Assembly: GCA_944387035.1 (NCBI GenBank)
Contig: CALXDJ010000007.1
Coordinates: forward strand, 1-64,000
Source of the DNA: an uncultured Oscillospiraceae bacterium
Lineage (GTDB): Bacteria > Bacillota > Clostridia > Oscillospirales > Oscillospiraceae
Reading direction: 5' to 3'
Length of the DNA stretch: 64,000 bases
Below the pieces are notes generated by a model. That model was not told where the DNA came from and did no database searches. It worked only from the letters and a program-made list of their open reading frames with translations. The first letter of the stretch is position 1; each line of letters begins with the position of its first letter. This document shows positions 14,946-23,699 of the stretch, piece after piece. The translations under genes were made by a program, and so were the position numbers.

Positions 14946-15629
14946 ATGGGATACATGCAGGATCATAAAGCAATTTACCAGCAGATACTGAGTTTGCTGG
15001 AACATCACCTGGGGCCAAACAGCGAGATTGTGCTGCACGATTTGACCCCTCCCTATGACAGTACCATCATCGACATCCGAAACGGCCATATCACCGGGCG
15101 CAAGATCGGAGACTGCATGACCAATCTGGGCCTGGAAGTCATGCGGGGCACAACCCAGAACGGCGATCACTACAACTACATCACCTACACAAAGCCCTCC
15201 AATACCCTGCGCTCTTCCACCATGCACATCCGGGACGAAAACGGCAATGTTGTCGGAGCCATCTGCATCAACACGGATATCACGGACACCATCCGCATGG
15301 AGGAATACCTGAAAAGCTACAACGGTCTGGACGGCCATCAGGAAACCGCTCTGGACCACAACGAGGTTTTTCCGGACAGCATCCAAGACCTTCTGGAGCA
15401 TTTGATCAGCGAAGCAACCGCCGCCACCGGAAAACCGGTAGAGAAGCTGACGAAAGCCGACAAATTGAAATTTCTGGACTATTTGGACAAGAAAGGTGCC
15501 TTTTTGATCAGCAAATCCGGCGACCGGGTCTGCGATCATCTGCATATTTCCAAGTTCACCTTATACAAATATCTGGAAATCGTTCGCGGAGAAAACAACG
15601 GCAGCAATCTGGATGAGCCGGCGGAGTAA
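14946..15629 (+). CDS. YheO/DauR-type PAS and HTH regulator, 227 aa
   Basis: Transcriptional regulator with an N-terminal YheO-like PAS domain (about 1-125: EIVLHDLTPPYDSTIIDIRN, then NVVGAICINTDIT) and a C-terminal HTH_22 domain (about 165-220: ISKSGDRVCDHLHISKFTLY). This architecture includes DauR, the D-arginine utilisation repressor. Its divergence from a D-amino-acid operon makes that operon the obvious target, with a D-amino acid or related compound as the likely ligand. The ATG at 14946 has AGGGGGAT upstream. Confidence 0.85.
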   Translation: MGYMQDHKAIYQQILSLLEHHLGPNSEIVLHDLTPPYDSTIIDIRNGHITGRKIGDCMTNLGLEVMRGTTQNGDHYNYITYTKPSNTLRSSTMHIRDENGNVVGAICINTDITDTIRMEEYLKSYNGLDGHQETALDHNEVFPDSIQDLLEHLISEATAATGKPVEKLTKADKLKFLDYLDKKGAFLISKSGDRVCDHLHISKFTLYKYLEIVRGENNGSNLDEPAE

Positions 15630-15706
15630 GCCGCCGCAGCTGCGTTCCGCGCGCTGCTCCAATTCTTCACCGCCGCATCCCGGCACAGCTCTGCCAGTCA
15701 TTGCGC

Positions 15707-15747
15707 AAAAAAGGACTCGCCGTCTGAATAGACGGCGAGTCCTTTTT
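15707..15747. terminator. bidirectional terminator
   Basis: A perfect stem (GGACTCGCCGTCT with AGACGGCGAGTCC), loop GAAT, A run on one side and T run on the other. It ends the regulator gene on the plus strand and the reverse transcriptase on the minus strand. Confidence 0.9.
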
Positions 15748-15768
15748 CTCTGTTACCGCAGCTGAATT

Positions 15769-16731
15769 TTAACCGCTTTCCAACTTCTCAGCAGACAAGC
15801 GCTTGTCCTTCCCGCTGCAGGAAAGCTGCTGGAGCAGCCAAGACCGCGCCTGAAGAAACTCCGCTTTTTCAGGCGCAATTTGCAGCACGTAGTTGACGCG
15901 TCCCAGCAGATGATGCAGATAGTGTTCCTCCGAACCCGGAATTCCCAGCCGCGCCATATGGTCCGACACGCCGAATTTCCGGCAAAAACGCAGCTCCTGG
16001 CGCAGCCGGCGCCGGTACTCCGCAGGAGCATTGGGCGTTTCGTTGACCACGATCCCCGTCACAACCTGCTGCCGCCCCGCCGGAACAAACACCGTTTTTT
16101 TCTCATTGAGAAAAAATCCCCGTTTTCTCAGCTGTTCCCGCACAAAGGCGATCACCGCTTCCGGCTCAAAGGAGCCGGAAAACGTGAGATCATCGCAATA
16201 CCGGGTATACCGGATCTTCCGGTCCCGGCACCAGGCCGCAGTTTCGTCATCAAACGTACGCAGTACCAGGTTGCTGATTGCCGGCGAGCTGGGCGCTCCC
16301 TGCGGCAGTCCATCCCGGTGATAGCAGAGGATGGTCAGCAGAATCCGCAGAGGCTCCCCATAAATCTCCGCTGGAAACGCCGCTTCTTTTACCGAAGCGT
16401 AGAGAATGCTATCAAAAAAATGCCTGATATCCAGTTTCAGCATCGCAGGCCTGCCCACATGCTGCGCAGCGTTGCGCACCACGCTGGCACCGTAGCGGTA
16501 AGCCATAGCGTAAGGAGACACCGGCATGGGGGCCAGCAGGACCCGGACAATGCGTCGCTGAATCATCTTGAGCAGCGGGTCCGGAACGGAGAGCACCCGG
16601 CAGCCGCCGTCCGGCTTGGGCAGGGAAACCGTATGATAATGCCTCTCCAGAGCGTTGCTGACCGCGTATAGCGTGCTGGCCGGAACGCCCAGATCGCGCT
16701 CCAGGGAGGAAAGCTCCCGATAAACAATCAA
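15769..16731 (-). CDS. retron-type reverse transcriptase, 320 aa
   Basis: RNA-directed DNA polymerase with the retron signatures NAAQH (87-91, the NAxxH motif) and VTG (224-226), in addition to general RT motifs: LKLDIRHFFDSI (98-109), GLPQGAPSSPAISN (141-154) and catalytic YCDD (178-181). Length is normal for retron RTs. I chose TTG at 16731 because GGGGAGGAG precedes it by 8 nt and the protein then starts where retron RTs start; an open frame runs on to 16980 through the structured leader. No accessory effector gene is adjacent: a bidirectional terminator follows, and a metabolic dehydrogenase lies upstream. Retrons usually serve phage defence; here an effector would have to be missing or unlinked. 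Confidence 0.85.
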   Translation of the reverse strand: MIVYRELSSLERDLGVPASTLYAVSNALERHYHTVSLPKPDGGCRVLSVPDPLLKMIQRRIVRVLLAPMPVSPYAMAYRYGASVVRNAAQHVGRPAMLKLDIRHFFDSILYASVKEAAFPAEIYGEPLRILLTILCYHRDGLPQGAPSSPAISNLVLRTFDDETAAWCRDRKIRYTRYCDDLTFSGSFEPEAVIAFVREQLRKRGFFLNEKKTVFVPAGRQQVVTGIVVNETPNAPAEYRRRLRQELRFCRKFGVSDHMARLGIPGSEEHYLHHLLGRVNYVLQIAPEKAEFLQARSWLLQQLSCSGKDKRLSAEKLESG

Positions 16732-16739
16732 AGCGCTCT

Positions 16740-16953
16740 CCTCCCCTCTTGCCGTCCGCGGAACAACACAACGTGTGTATGGTGAGCTGTGCAGCGGTAT
16801 TTTGCATGCACACCGGCGGTGTGCTGTTATACCGCAAGCAGTCTCGCCTGAGCGAAGCGAATTCGATTGGATCCTTGCAGACCAGCCGCGACCCGCGGCC
16901 GGCGCCCGATGGGCAAACACTATTGCTCCGCAGAAGGACTGCCGCGCTGTATG
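16740..16953 (-). ncRNA. candidate retron msr-msd RNA
   Basis: About 215 nt between a consensus promoter and the RT start. The RNA strand can fold into several strong hairpins: CCGGCCGCG-GGT-CGCGGCTGG (16902-16882) and a long two-part stem, outer GCGGTAT/ATACCGC (16835-16794) with inner GCACACC/GGTGTGC (16824-16808), the latter resembling an msd stem. Placement directly upstream of the RT is standard for retrons. I could find only a weak a1/a2 pairing (CAGCG with CGCTG), so exact ends and the branching G are not identified. Confidence 0.55.
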
Positions 16954-16959
16954 GCTGTC

Positions 16960-16987
16960 ATTATAACAGGCTGTCCACACCTGTCAA
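16960..16987 (-). promoter_or_regulatory. consensus promoter of the retron
   Basis: Minus strand TTGACA (16987-16982), 16-nt spacer, TATAAT (16965-16960). Both hexamers are perfect, implying strong constitutive transcription of the non-coding leader and RT. Confidence 0.85.
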
Positions 16988-17012
16988 GGCTCCGTGCACC
17001 GCAGCCCCGTTC

Positions 17013-17987
17013 TCAATACCCGCGGGCGCGGTCCACCAAATGCACCAGCGGACGTCCCGCGGCATAATTGGCAAGATCCGTACAGAACATCTCCACATTG
17101 GCATCGCATGTATATCCCAGCGTCATATTGCCGGATATATGGGGTGTCAGGATCAGATTTTTTGCTGTCCACAGGGGATTGTCCGCGGGCAGGGGCTCCG
17201 GCACCGCAACATCCAGCGCAGCGCCGGAGAGCCTGCCCTCGTTGAGTGCATCCGCCAGCGCCTCCTGTTCTATCGCCGTCCCCCGCCCCACATTGATCAC
17301 CAATGCCTGCCGGGGCAGCAGCGCAATGCGGCGCCGATCCAGCATCCCCCTGGTCTGTGCCGTATCCGGCAGCGCCATCACCAGCAGTTCCGTCTCGCAA
17401 AGAACGGCATCCAGATCCCCAATGGGATAAAGTGCATCATAAACCGCCTCCCTGCTTTTGCCGCTGCGGCTCAATCCAATGATTTTTGCAGCCCCCATGC
17501 TGCGCATCCTTTGCGCAACATGACACCCAATGTCCCCCGTTCCCAGAATGGTCACTTCACACCCCCGGATGGACCGAACCGGCAGCGGCGGAGCCCAGAT
17601 ATGGTTTTGAATGGAATCCAGATAGTCCGGCATCCTGCGCAAAAGCATAAGGGCAACCATGACCACATGCTCTGCAATCGTCACTCCATATGTATTGGAA
17701 TTGCTCAGCAGGCAATCCGGGTTTGCAAAAATCCCATCGTTCCTGCAATAGAGATCCACTCCCGCCGAAGAGGTACAATACCACCGCAGAGTCGGCGGAG
17801 CAGCACGCAGCAATTGCGGCGACTGGGCATAAAGGACTTCGCAATGCTGCAGATGTTCCTTTGCCTCTTCAAATTGCCCGGTTGCAAAATAGCGCACATG
17901 CATCTTCGCAGCCCGGGCAGCGGCGTCGATCCGCTCCCGGTGCGCCTGTGTCAAAAAATCCTGAAAAACACAAATATTTCGTTCCAT
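17013..17987 (-). CDS. D-isomer 2-hydroxyacid dehydrogenase, 324 aa
   Basis: NAD-dependent dehydrogenase. The Rossmann motif reads GTGDIGCHVAQR (GxGxxG), followed by the family segment NVGRGTAIEQEAL with catalytic Arg, a Glu in VAVPEPLPADNPLW and a His in LTPHISGN. N- and C-terminal segments form the catalytic lobe. The start at 17987 follows AGGGAGAGC. It lies downstream of the truncated tctA and eamA pieces and may have belonged to the same operon; substrate unknown, perhaps a hydroxy-dicarboxylate imported by the TTT system. Confidence 0.85.
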   Translation of the reverse strand: MERNICVFQDFLTQAHRERIDAAARAAKMHVRYFATGQFEEAKEHLQHCEVLYAQSPQLLRAAPPTLRWYCTSSAGVDLYCRNDGIFANPDCLLSNSNTYGVTIAEHVVMVALMLLRRMPDYLDSIQNHIWAPPLPVRSIRGCEVTILGTGDIGCHVAQRMRSMGAAKIIGLSRSGKSREAVYDALYPIGDLDAVLCETELLVMALPDTAQTRGMLDRRRIALLPRQALVINVGRGTAIEQEALADALNEGRLSGAALDVAVPEPLPADNPLWTAKNLILTPHISGNMTLGYTCDANVEMFCTDLANYAAGRPLVHLVDRARGY

Positions 17988-18001
17988 GCTCTCCCTGCCT
18001 T

Positions 18002-18190
18002 TCACTCAGCGCCTGATGTGCGCATCGGTTCCCTGCTGCAAAGCAGCATAGCCGAGGCCGCCACAATCAGCACATATGCAATCAAACTTTCACCGCTCGG
18101 AACCTGATCCAAAATGTAAAATCCCAGTATGCCGGAAAATACGATCTGCGTACAGTCACAAAGAGAGATCTCCCGCGGTGCAGCATAGCG
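18002..18190 (-). pseudogene. 3' remnant of an EamA/DMT transporter
   Basis: The frame reads RYAAPREISLCDCTQIVFSG, then GFYILDQVPSGESLIAYVLI: the last two membrane helices of an EamA-family drug/metabolite transporter. The first ~80% of the gene is absent. The piece begins where the tctA reading frame ends, in another frame, so a deletion removed the end of tctA and the start of this gene. Confidence 0.7.
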
Positions 18191-18914
18191 CCAAATCCTT
18201 GACACTGCCCTCCAGAATTTTGGTCTGTCCTCCCCGGAGTTCCTCCACAGAAATCATGACCTGCGAGATGGCAAACAGCCCAATCATTGCCGGAACCAGC
18301 TGGATGCCGGATTCCAGCGGGATGATGCCAAAGGTAAACCGCGGATATCCGCTGAGCAGATCCATGCCCACCGTGCCGAACAGCAATCCCAGAGCACCGG
18401 AAATCAGGCCTTTGACCATGTTTTCACCGGACATGGACCCGATAATGGTCAGGCCAAAGCACGCCAGCAGGAAGTACTCCAACGAACTGAACCAGAGGGA
18501 AACTTTTGCCAGCTGCGGTGCAATCACCAGCAGCGCTACCGCGGAAAGGGTACCGCCGATCATGGAAGAGATCGTGGAAATTCCCACAGCTTTGAGGCCT
18601 TTTCCCTTCTTCGTCAGCGGGAATCCATCCATCGCCGTAGCCGCGGATGCCGGCGTTCCCGGCGTGTGAATCAGGCAAGCGGTCACACTGCCTCCATAGA
18701 TTGCAGATGTATAAACAGCCGTCAGCATTACCAGACCGGGAGCCGGATCCATTTTAAAAGTCAGAGGTACCAGCAGAGCAACCGCCATGGACGCAGACAG
18801 GCCCGGCAGGGCTCCTACAATCATGCCTGCCACCACACCGATAATCAAAACCGACAGGCAGTCCCAGGTGAACAGCTGCGCCGCTGCGCTCAGCAGCATC
18901 TGTGTCAACGACAT
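18156..18914 (-). pseudogene. tctA: truncated tctA, large membrane subunit of TTT transporter
   Basis: N-terminal half of TctA (about 240 of the usual ~500 aa): VVAGMIVGALPGLSASMAVA and GGSVTACLIHTPGTPASAAT are family signatures. After about residue 230 the sequence changes to an unrelated tail (LCCTAGDLSL) read out of frame through eamA sequence. The transporter lacks the second half of its channel subunit and is unlikely to work, although tctB and tctC upstream remain intact. The truncation looks recent because the remaining part shows no further lesions. Confidence 0.85.
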
Positions 18915-18930
18915 CTTGACTCCTCCCTTC

Positions 18931-19362
18931 CTAAATGATGCTGACCTTCAGCCAAACCACAAACATCAAATAGATAAACAGCGCATAACCAGCCGTAATG
19001 GCCAGGATCAGCCACCAGGGCTTGACCTTCAGAGCAATCATAAATCCAACCAGCATCACGGCGGTCGCCGGGAAATAGCCGAACAGATCAAACAAAACCG
19101 CATACACCACGATCGCCGCAAAGGCCACAAGCGGCACGGCAATTTCCTTCCAGTGCACTCCGCTTTCCGCGTCATGATCTTTGGCATATTTCCGCACATC
19201 CAGATACAGCATGATCACGGTCAGCACAGTCAGCAAGATCAAACACACGCGGGGAAACAGCGCCGGTGTACTGGGCATTCCCATTGTCTGGGCAAAGAGG
19301 AATCCATAAATAATCAACAGCACCACCGAAGTGATGACAGACTCGCGAGCTTTTGGTGACAT
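18931..19362 (-). CDS. tctB: TctB small membrane subunit of TTT transporter, 143 aa
   Basis: Four hydrophobic segments (for example SVVLLIIYGFLFAQTMGM and AVPLVAFAAIVVYAVLFDLF), the layout of the TctB subunit of tripartite tricarboxylate transporters, which pairs with TctA in the membrane. The ATG at 19362 has AAAGGAGAAGG upstream. It lies between tctC and truncated tctA. Since tctA is broken, the protein is probably now without a partner unless another TctA is encoded elsewhere. Confidence 0.85.
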   Translation of the reverse strand: MSPKARESVITSVVLLIIYGFLFAQTMGMPSTPALFPRVCLILLTVLTVIMLYLDVRKYAKDHDAESGVHWKEIAVPLVAFAAIVVYAVLFDLFGYFPATAVMLVGFMIALKVKPWWLILAITAGYALFIYLMFVVWLKVSII

Positions 19363-19453
19363 AGCCTTCTCCTTTCTGAAAGCAAAGGCAGGGACCATGC
19401 CCTGTCTTTGCCAGAATCTTTTCTGCGGGCCACATGAACTTGTGCGCAGCATG

Positions 19454-20506
19454 TCAATCCGGGATCATTTCAATCCCAAAAATATCCAGATACAGCTTGC
19501 GGACATCATTCATATAGTTGAGATAGCTGTCGTCTTCCGCCGTCACAAAGTTCGTTACGCATCCCATGGCATTCATCTGTTCAATGGTATCCGGATTGGT
19601 AATGGCCGCTTCAGTTGCCTGACGCAATTTTTCCAGAATTGCAGGATCCGTGCCGGGTGCCGTCGCATATCCCCGGGCGGAGAAGCTGACAATCTCCTGC
19701 CCCGTCAGCTCTTTTACTGTGGGCACATCCGGAATCAGGTCTGTCACACGCTCAGGTGCCGCCACAGCGCCAATTTTGAACGTACCGCCCTGGTCACCCA
19801 CCAGAGTATCGCCGATATTGCCAATCAGCAGGTCACAGCTGCCATTCAGCAGCAGCACCTCATTGTCTTTGGAGCCTTCCGTGATCACCGCCGAGAACTT
19901 GGTCCCAAAGGCAGCGTTCATCATCTCAGCAAAAGCGTAGTCATCTCCGCCGATGTTCATCTGGGACGTGCCGTAAAGCAGCTCATGCTCTTTGGCGTAT
20001 TCAATGAGCGAGTTGAAATCGCTCCAGCGGGTCTCATCTGTCTTCCAGCAAACCGTTCCATAGTCTGAAACATGGTTGCCCAGCAGGTCAAAATCCGTAT
20101 GGTTGTAATCACGGGGATTTTCCGCCTGTTCCTTGCAGATGCAGATGCCCGGAGAGTTGATGACACAGATGGTATAGCCGTCAGGCTCCGTGTTGTGCAC
20201 CACTTCATTCCAGGAAACATGTCCGCCGGAACCCGGCAGATTTTCCACCACCACAGTCTGTCCCAGTTCCTTGCCCAAAGCCTCGGCAAAAATCCGGCAC
20301 ATCAGATCCGAGGAACCGCCGGCGGAAAATCCGCAAATCAAGCGAATTGTGGAGTCATTGGGCCAGTTGCCCGAACCGGTTGTCTCACCGCCCGCGGAAG
20401 AAGAGGACTGACTGTCTTCCCCCGTCTGGGCGGAACCGCCGCAGCCGCTTAAACACAGGGCTGCCAGCATCACGACCGCAAGAGCCAAAGCAAATCTACG
20501 TTTCAT
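19454..20506 (-). CDS. tctC: TctC-family substrate-binding lipoprotein, 350 aa
   Basis: Extracytoplasmic receptor of a tripartite tricarboxylate transporter. It starts with a lipoprotein signal peptide (MKRRFALALAVVMLAALCLSG) with lipobox LSGC, then a Ser/Gly-rich linker and the Bug-type receptor domain: IRLICGFSAGGSSDLMCRIF, VVENLPGSGGHVSWNEV. Start at 20506 is preceded by AGAGGGAGAA. It heads the tctC-tctB-tctA' series, downstream of the RraA-like and dehydrogenase genes, which hints at a hydroxy- or oxo-dicarboxylate ligand. Confidence 0.9.
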   Translation of the reverse strand: MKRRFALALAVVMLAALCLSGCGGSAQTGEDSQSSSSAGGETTGSGNWPNDSTIRLICGFSAGGSSDLMCRIFAEALGKELGQTVVVENLPGSGGHVSWNEVVHNTEPDGYTICVINSPGICICKEQAENPRDYNHTDFDLLGNHVSDYGTVCWKTDETRWSDFNSLIEYAKEHELLYGTSQMNIGGDDYAFAEMMNAAFGTKFSAVITEGSKDNEVLLLNGSCDLLIGNIGDTLVGDQGGTFKIGAVAAPERVTDLIPDVPTVKELTGQEIVSFSARGYATAPGTDPAILEKLRQATEAAITNPDTIEQMNAMGCVTNFVTAEDDSYLNYMNDVRKLYLDIFGIEMIPD

Positions 20507-20589
20507 GTCAATTCTCCCTCTTTCTTTGTCCATGTATTCCCTGCCTGTTATTCGGTATGCGTCAGTGTTGTTCCGCCGTCTTTCCCGGT

Positions 20590-21267
20590 TCAGTCCACAT
20601 ACTCCACGCCAATGGCCTCCAGCTTCTGGTCCACCCACGGACGCGGAAGAACTCCCTCGTTGGCAATCCGCTCCATGGTCACAGCCTCGTTGTCATTGAA
20701 CGCCCGGACCTTCTTGGCAAGCTCCTCCGCTTCATCCGGACGGATGACGATCACACCGTCAGCATCGCCCACCACAATATCTCCCGGATGAACCACTATG
20801 CCGCCTACTGTTACCACGCCGCCGATTTCTCCCGGCCCATTCTTGTATGGTCCGTTCGGCGTGACTCCCCTGGCATATACCGGGAAATCCATCTGCGCAA
20901 TGGAATCGCTGTCCCGGATACTGCCGTCTACGACAATTCCGGCAATTCCGCGCTTTGCACAGTACCGCACCATAATCTCTCCAAAAATGGACCGATTGGG
21001 ATCTCCGCCGGCATCAATCATAAAGACATCGCCCGGCTGAGCCATATCCATGGCCTTATGGAAAAACAGGTTGTCTCCCTCGGCGACTTTCACCGTAAAG
21101 GCGGTTCCCAGCAGCGGCGCCTTGTTGATTGGCCGGATTGTCTGCCGCAGTGCAGCCGTTCGGTTCATACAGTCGTCGATATTGGCCACCGGAAGTCCCC
21201 GGAAGCGCTCCACAATCTCCCTGTCCGGACGCTGCATATGATTGTGAATCCTACACCCAATACCCAT
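20590..21267 (-). CDS. RraA-like / HMG aldolase family protein, 225 aa
   Basis: Member of the RraA/4-hydroxy-4-methyl-2-oxoglutarate aldolase superfamily. The metal/substrate region (DAGGDPNRSIFGEIMVRYCA) is followed by GIVVDGSIRDSDSI, supplying the conserved Arg-Asp pair. Such enzymes split HMG or decarboxylate oxaloacetate. The ATG at 21267 has AAAGGGGAAG upstream. Neighbouring dehydrogenases and TTT receptor suggest a pathway for an imported organic acid. It is 24 nt downstream of the dehydrogenase at 21295 and probably cotranscribed. Confidence 0.8.
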   Translation of the reverse strand: MGIGCRIHNHMQRPDREIVERFRGLPVANIDDCMNRTAALRQTIRPINKAPLLGTAFTVKVAEGDNLFFHKAMDMAQPGDVFMIDAGGDPNRSIFGEIMVRYCAKRGIAGIVVDGSIRDSDSIAQMDFPVYARGVTPNGPYKNGPGEIGGVVTVGGIVVHPGDIVVGDADGVIVIRPDEAEELAKKVRAFNDNEAVTMERIANEGVLPRPWVDQKLEAIGVEYVD

Positions 21268-21294
21268 AAGTCTTCCCCTTTCCATTACTTGAAT

Positions 21295-22326
21295 TCAAAT
21301 GATTTGAAAAGCCGGGATCTTTGAAATCACGCCTTTGTTCGCAACCGGTATCCGGGAAATGGAATTCTCCTGAATGATCTGACGCATCTGTTCAATCAGC
21401 TGCCGATGGAGCAGTCTGCGGGAATTGACTCCCAAAAATGCGCTGTGACAGCTCAGCACCACATTGTCCATCCGGATCAGAGGGCTGTCCGTCGGAAGGG
21501 GCTCCGTTTCATAGACATCCAGCCCCGCCCCCCGGATCAAGCCTTCCTGCAGCGCCCGAATCAGATCCGGTTCGCAGATGACGCCTCCTCTGGCAATGTT
21601 GATGATCACCGCGCTCGTCTTCATTTTCCTGAATGCCTCATAATCAAAGCTGTGATAGGTCTCCTTGTTCAAATGTACGTGAATGGAGAGGATGTCCGAC
21701 TGCCGCAGCAGCTCGTCAAACGACACCAATTCCACGTCGTATGCGGGCAAATCCTCTTTTTTCAAATATGGATCGCATGCGATGATTTTTTTCACGCCAA
21801 AACCGTCGTGAAAAATCCGGTACAGCAGTCTGGACGTCGCGCCAAAGCCATACAGTCCCAGAACCTCATCCTGCAGAGGCGGACAGGGAATGCCTTTTGC
21901 TTTTCTCCACTCTCCCTGCCGAATTCCCCTGTCATAATAGGTAATATTCCGGAGCAAATCCAAAATCAATCCCGTGGTGTGCACAGATAATTCCTGAACG
22001 GAAATTCCCGGCTGATTGAGTACCACCACTCCGTATTCAGCTGCGGCTTCCAGGTCCACGGAATTGACTCCAATGCCAAAGCGCTGTACAACTTTTACAT
22101 CCGGCAGCGATTTGAGGACTTTTCTGGAAATCGGAGGATTGCCGTTGCAAAGCAGCACATCGGTATGCCCGCATGCTGCAATAATTTCATCCTCTGTGTG
22201 AAGATCCTGCAGATTGACATCCAACCCGATTTCCTGATACGCACTCGTCAGCCGTGCAACTTCCTCGGGCATCATTGAATACTTACTGTCCACAAAACAA
22301 GCCGTCCACACATCCATCACCACCAT
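21295..22326 (-). CDS. D-2-hydroxyacid dehydrogenase (phosphoglycerate dehydrogenase-like), 343 aa
   Basis: NAD-dependent oxidoreductase: LYGFGATSRLLYRIF is the GxGxxx nucleotide-binding turn, IINIARGGVI holds the catalytic Arg, DVYETEPLP the Glu, and LSCHSAFLG the His in place of the usual PH. An expected first gene of the organic-acid operon and divergent from the LysR regulator at 22621. The start is uncertain: TTG 22332, ATG 22326 and ATG 22317 are in frame and the ribosome-binding site is weak. Confidence 0.8.
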   Translation of the reverse strand: MVVMDVWTACFVDSKYSMMPEEVARLTSAYQEIGLDVNLQDLHTEDEIIAACGHTDVLLCNGNPPISRKVLKSLPDVKVVQRFGIGVNSVDLEAAAEYGVVVLNQPGISVQELSVHTTGLILDLLRNITYYDRGIRQGEWRKAKGIPCPPLQDEVLGLYGFGATSRLLYRIFHDGFGVKKIIACDPYLKKEDLPAYDVELVSFDELLRQSDILSIHVHLNKETYHSFDYEAFRKMKTSAVIINIARGGVICEPDLIRALQEGLIRGAGLDVYETEPLPTDSPLIRMDNVVLSCHSAFLGVNSRRLLHRQLIEQMRQIIQENSISRIPVANKGVISKIPAFQII

Positions 22327-22620
22327 ATTCAAGATTTTCTTTTCAATTTTCCATCATTTTTCTTCTTTTTGTGATTATATTTTACGTTTTGATTCCTTTC
22401 TTGTCCAACTGCCCTTTTTCCATTTAAGATATAGCCAAACAGCTATATTGTTTCCCTGTTTTTCGTGTCCAGGCGGCAGTCTCTCCGTCTCTATTTGTGC
22501 ATTTTTCAACATTTTCTTTTCAGCTTTTTCGTTTTTTCTGCATAATATACCCATTCCAAAATTGACTTTCAGTCAAAAAAAGCATACCCTATATGTAAAT
22601 CGACCCATGGGAGGTGCCCC
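22327..22620. promoter_or_regulatory. divergent intergenic region, LysR target
   Basis: AT-rich spacer of about 290 bp between the organic-acid operon and its LysR regulator. It contains several T-rich runs but no promoter I can call with confidence. LysR-type regulators normally bind such a divergent spacer. Confidence 0.35.
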
Positions 22621-23544
22621 ATGTATTTCAAAAACTACGAATACTTTTTGATGATTGCAGAAGAAGGCAGCATTTCAAAAGCCGCCGACAAATTGTATTT
22701 GACGCAGCCCTCCCTGAGCAAATATCTCAAACGGCTGGAGGAAAACCTGGGTGTGGAGCTCTTCTCCCGGGATCGTTATCCACTGGCATTGACGCAAGCC
22801 GGTATTATTTACAAGCGTTATGTAGAGGAAATCCGCGCAAAGGAACGGCAGCTCCAGCAGGAATTTTCCGAATTTCGGGAAGGACTTTTCGGCCACGTGA
22901 CCCTGGCCCTGACAGAATGGCGCAGCAGCGTCATGCTGCCGGCCCTGTTTCCCTACTTTCGAGAGCGGTTTCCTCATATCACCCTGTCCGTAAAGGAAGG
23001 TTCTCATCAGCAGATGCTCTATTGGCTGGAACACGGACAGGCAGATCTGGCCCTGATGCACTATCCCAATGATTATCAGGATCTGGAACTTGACTTTCTC
23101 GCCCAGGAAAATGTCATCATGGCCGTTAATCAGAACGATCCCCTTTTGCAGAAAATGCGTCATCCTCCACGTCCGGGGGAAATCCAGCATCTTACCACCG
23201 AGGAATTTCTTTTATTTCGGGATGCGCCATTTATCCTGAATATCGAAGGCCAGAATATCCGGCAAATTGTTTTAAACTTCTTTGCCAATTTAAATATCAC
23301 TCCCAACGTAATACTGGAAGTCAAAGGAGACCAAACCAAGCAGAATCTGGTCCAAGCCGGAATCGGCAATTCCTTTGCCGCTTTTGCCGCTTTTGGCATC
23401 AACACTTACCTGAACGACCTATGCTATTTTTCTCTGGGGGATCCGCCGCTCCACTGGAACCTGGCTGTTGCCTACCACAAAAAACGCCCGCCCAGCATTC
23501 AGGCGCAAAAGCTCATCCAAGCAATTCACGAGCTGATCCGCTGA
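22621..23544 (+). CDS. LysR-family transcriptional regulator, 307 aa
   Basis: N-terminal winged helix-turn-helix (YEYFLMIAEEGSISKAADKL, then TQPSLSKYLKRLEENLG) and a periplasmic-binding-like effector domain from about residue 90. The start follows GGGAGGTG. It is divergently oriented to the dehydrogenase-RraA-TctCBA operon, so it most likely senses the acid that operon imports or degrades and activates it. Confidence 0.9.
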   Translation: MYFKNYEYFLMIAEEGSISKAADKLYLTQPSLSKYLKRLEENLGVELFSRDRYPLALTQAGIIYKRYVEEIRAKERQLQQEFSEFREGLFGHVTLALTEWRSSVMLPALFPYFRERFPHITLSVKEGSHQQMLYWLEHGQADLALMHYPNDYQDLELDFLAQENVIMAVNQNDPLLQKMRHPPRPGEIQHLTTEEFLLFRDAPFILNIEGQNIRQIVLNFFANLNITPNVILEVKGDQTKQNLVQAGIGNSFAAFAAFGINTYLNDLCYFSLGDPPLHWNLAVAYHKKRPPSIQAQKLIQAIHELIR

Positions 23545-23644
23545 CCGCTTTCCCCGCAGAAAAAGCGCCTTGTCCACGCCTCATGACAGCAGGCCTGTCC
23601 GCCCATGCATTGACCGCTCATTCCTGCTGCGTTTTACAAAAAAA

Positions 23645-23676
23645 GCCCCGGGAAGCCATGCTTCCCGGGGCATTTT
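23645..23676. terminator. bidirectional terminator
   Basis: GCCCCGGGAAG (23645-23655) pairs with CTTCCCGGGGC (23661-23671), flanked by A and T runs. It separates the LysR gene from the convergent lipoprotein gene. Confidence 0.85.
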
Positions 23677-23699
23677 TCCTATTGCGTCATCCGCTTTTC

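Noticed and set aside
16732-16980. N-terminal extension of the reverse transcriptase into the leader
   Set aside because: The extension is unlike RT sequence, lies in a hairpin-rich region after a consensus promoter, and a TTG with a strong Shine-Dalgarno fits the family's start.
16749-18107. 452-codon plus-strand frame across the retron leader and the dehydrogenase
   Set aside because: No ribosome-binding site, Pro/Arg/His-rich composition, and antisense to a conserved dehydrogenase.
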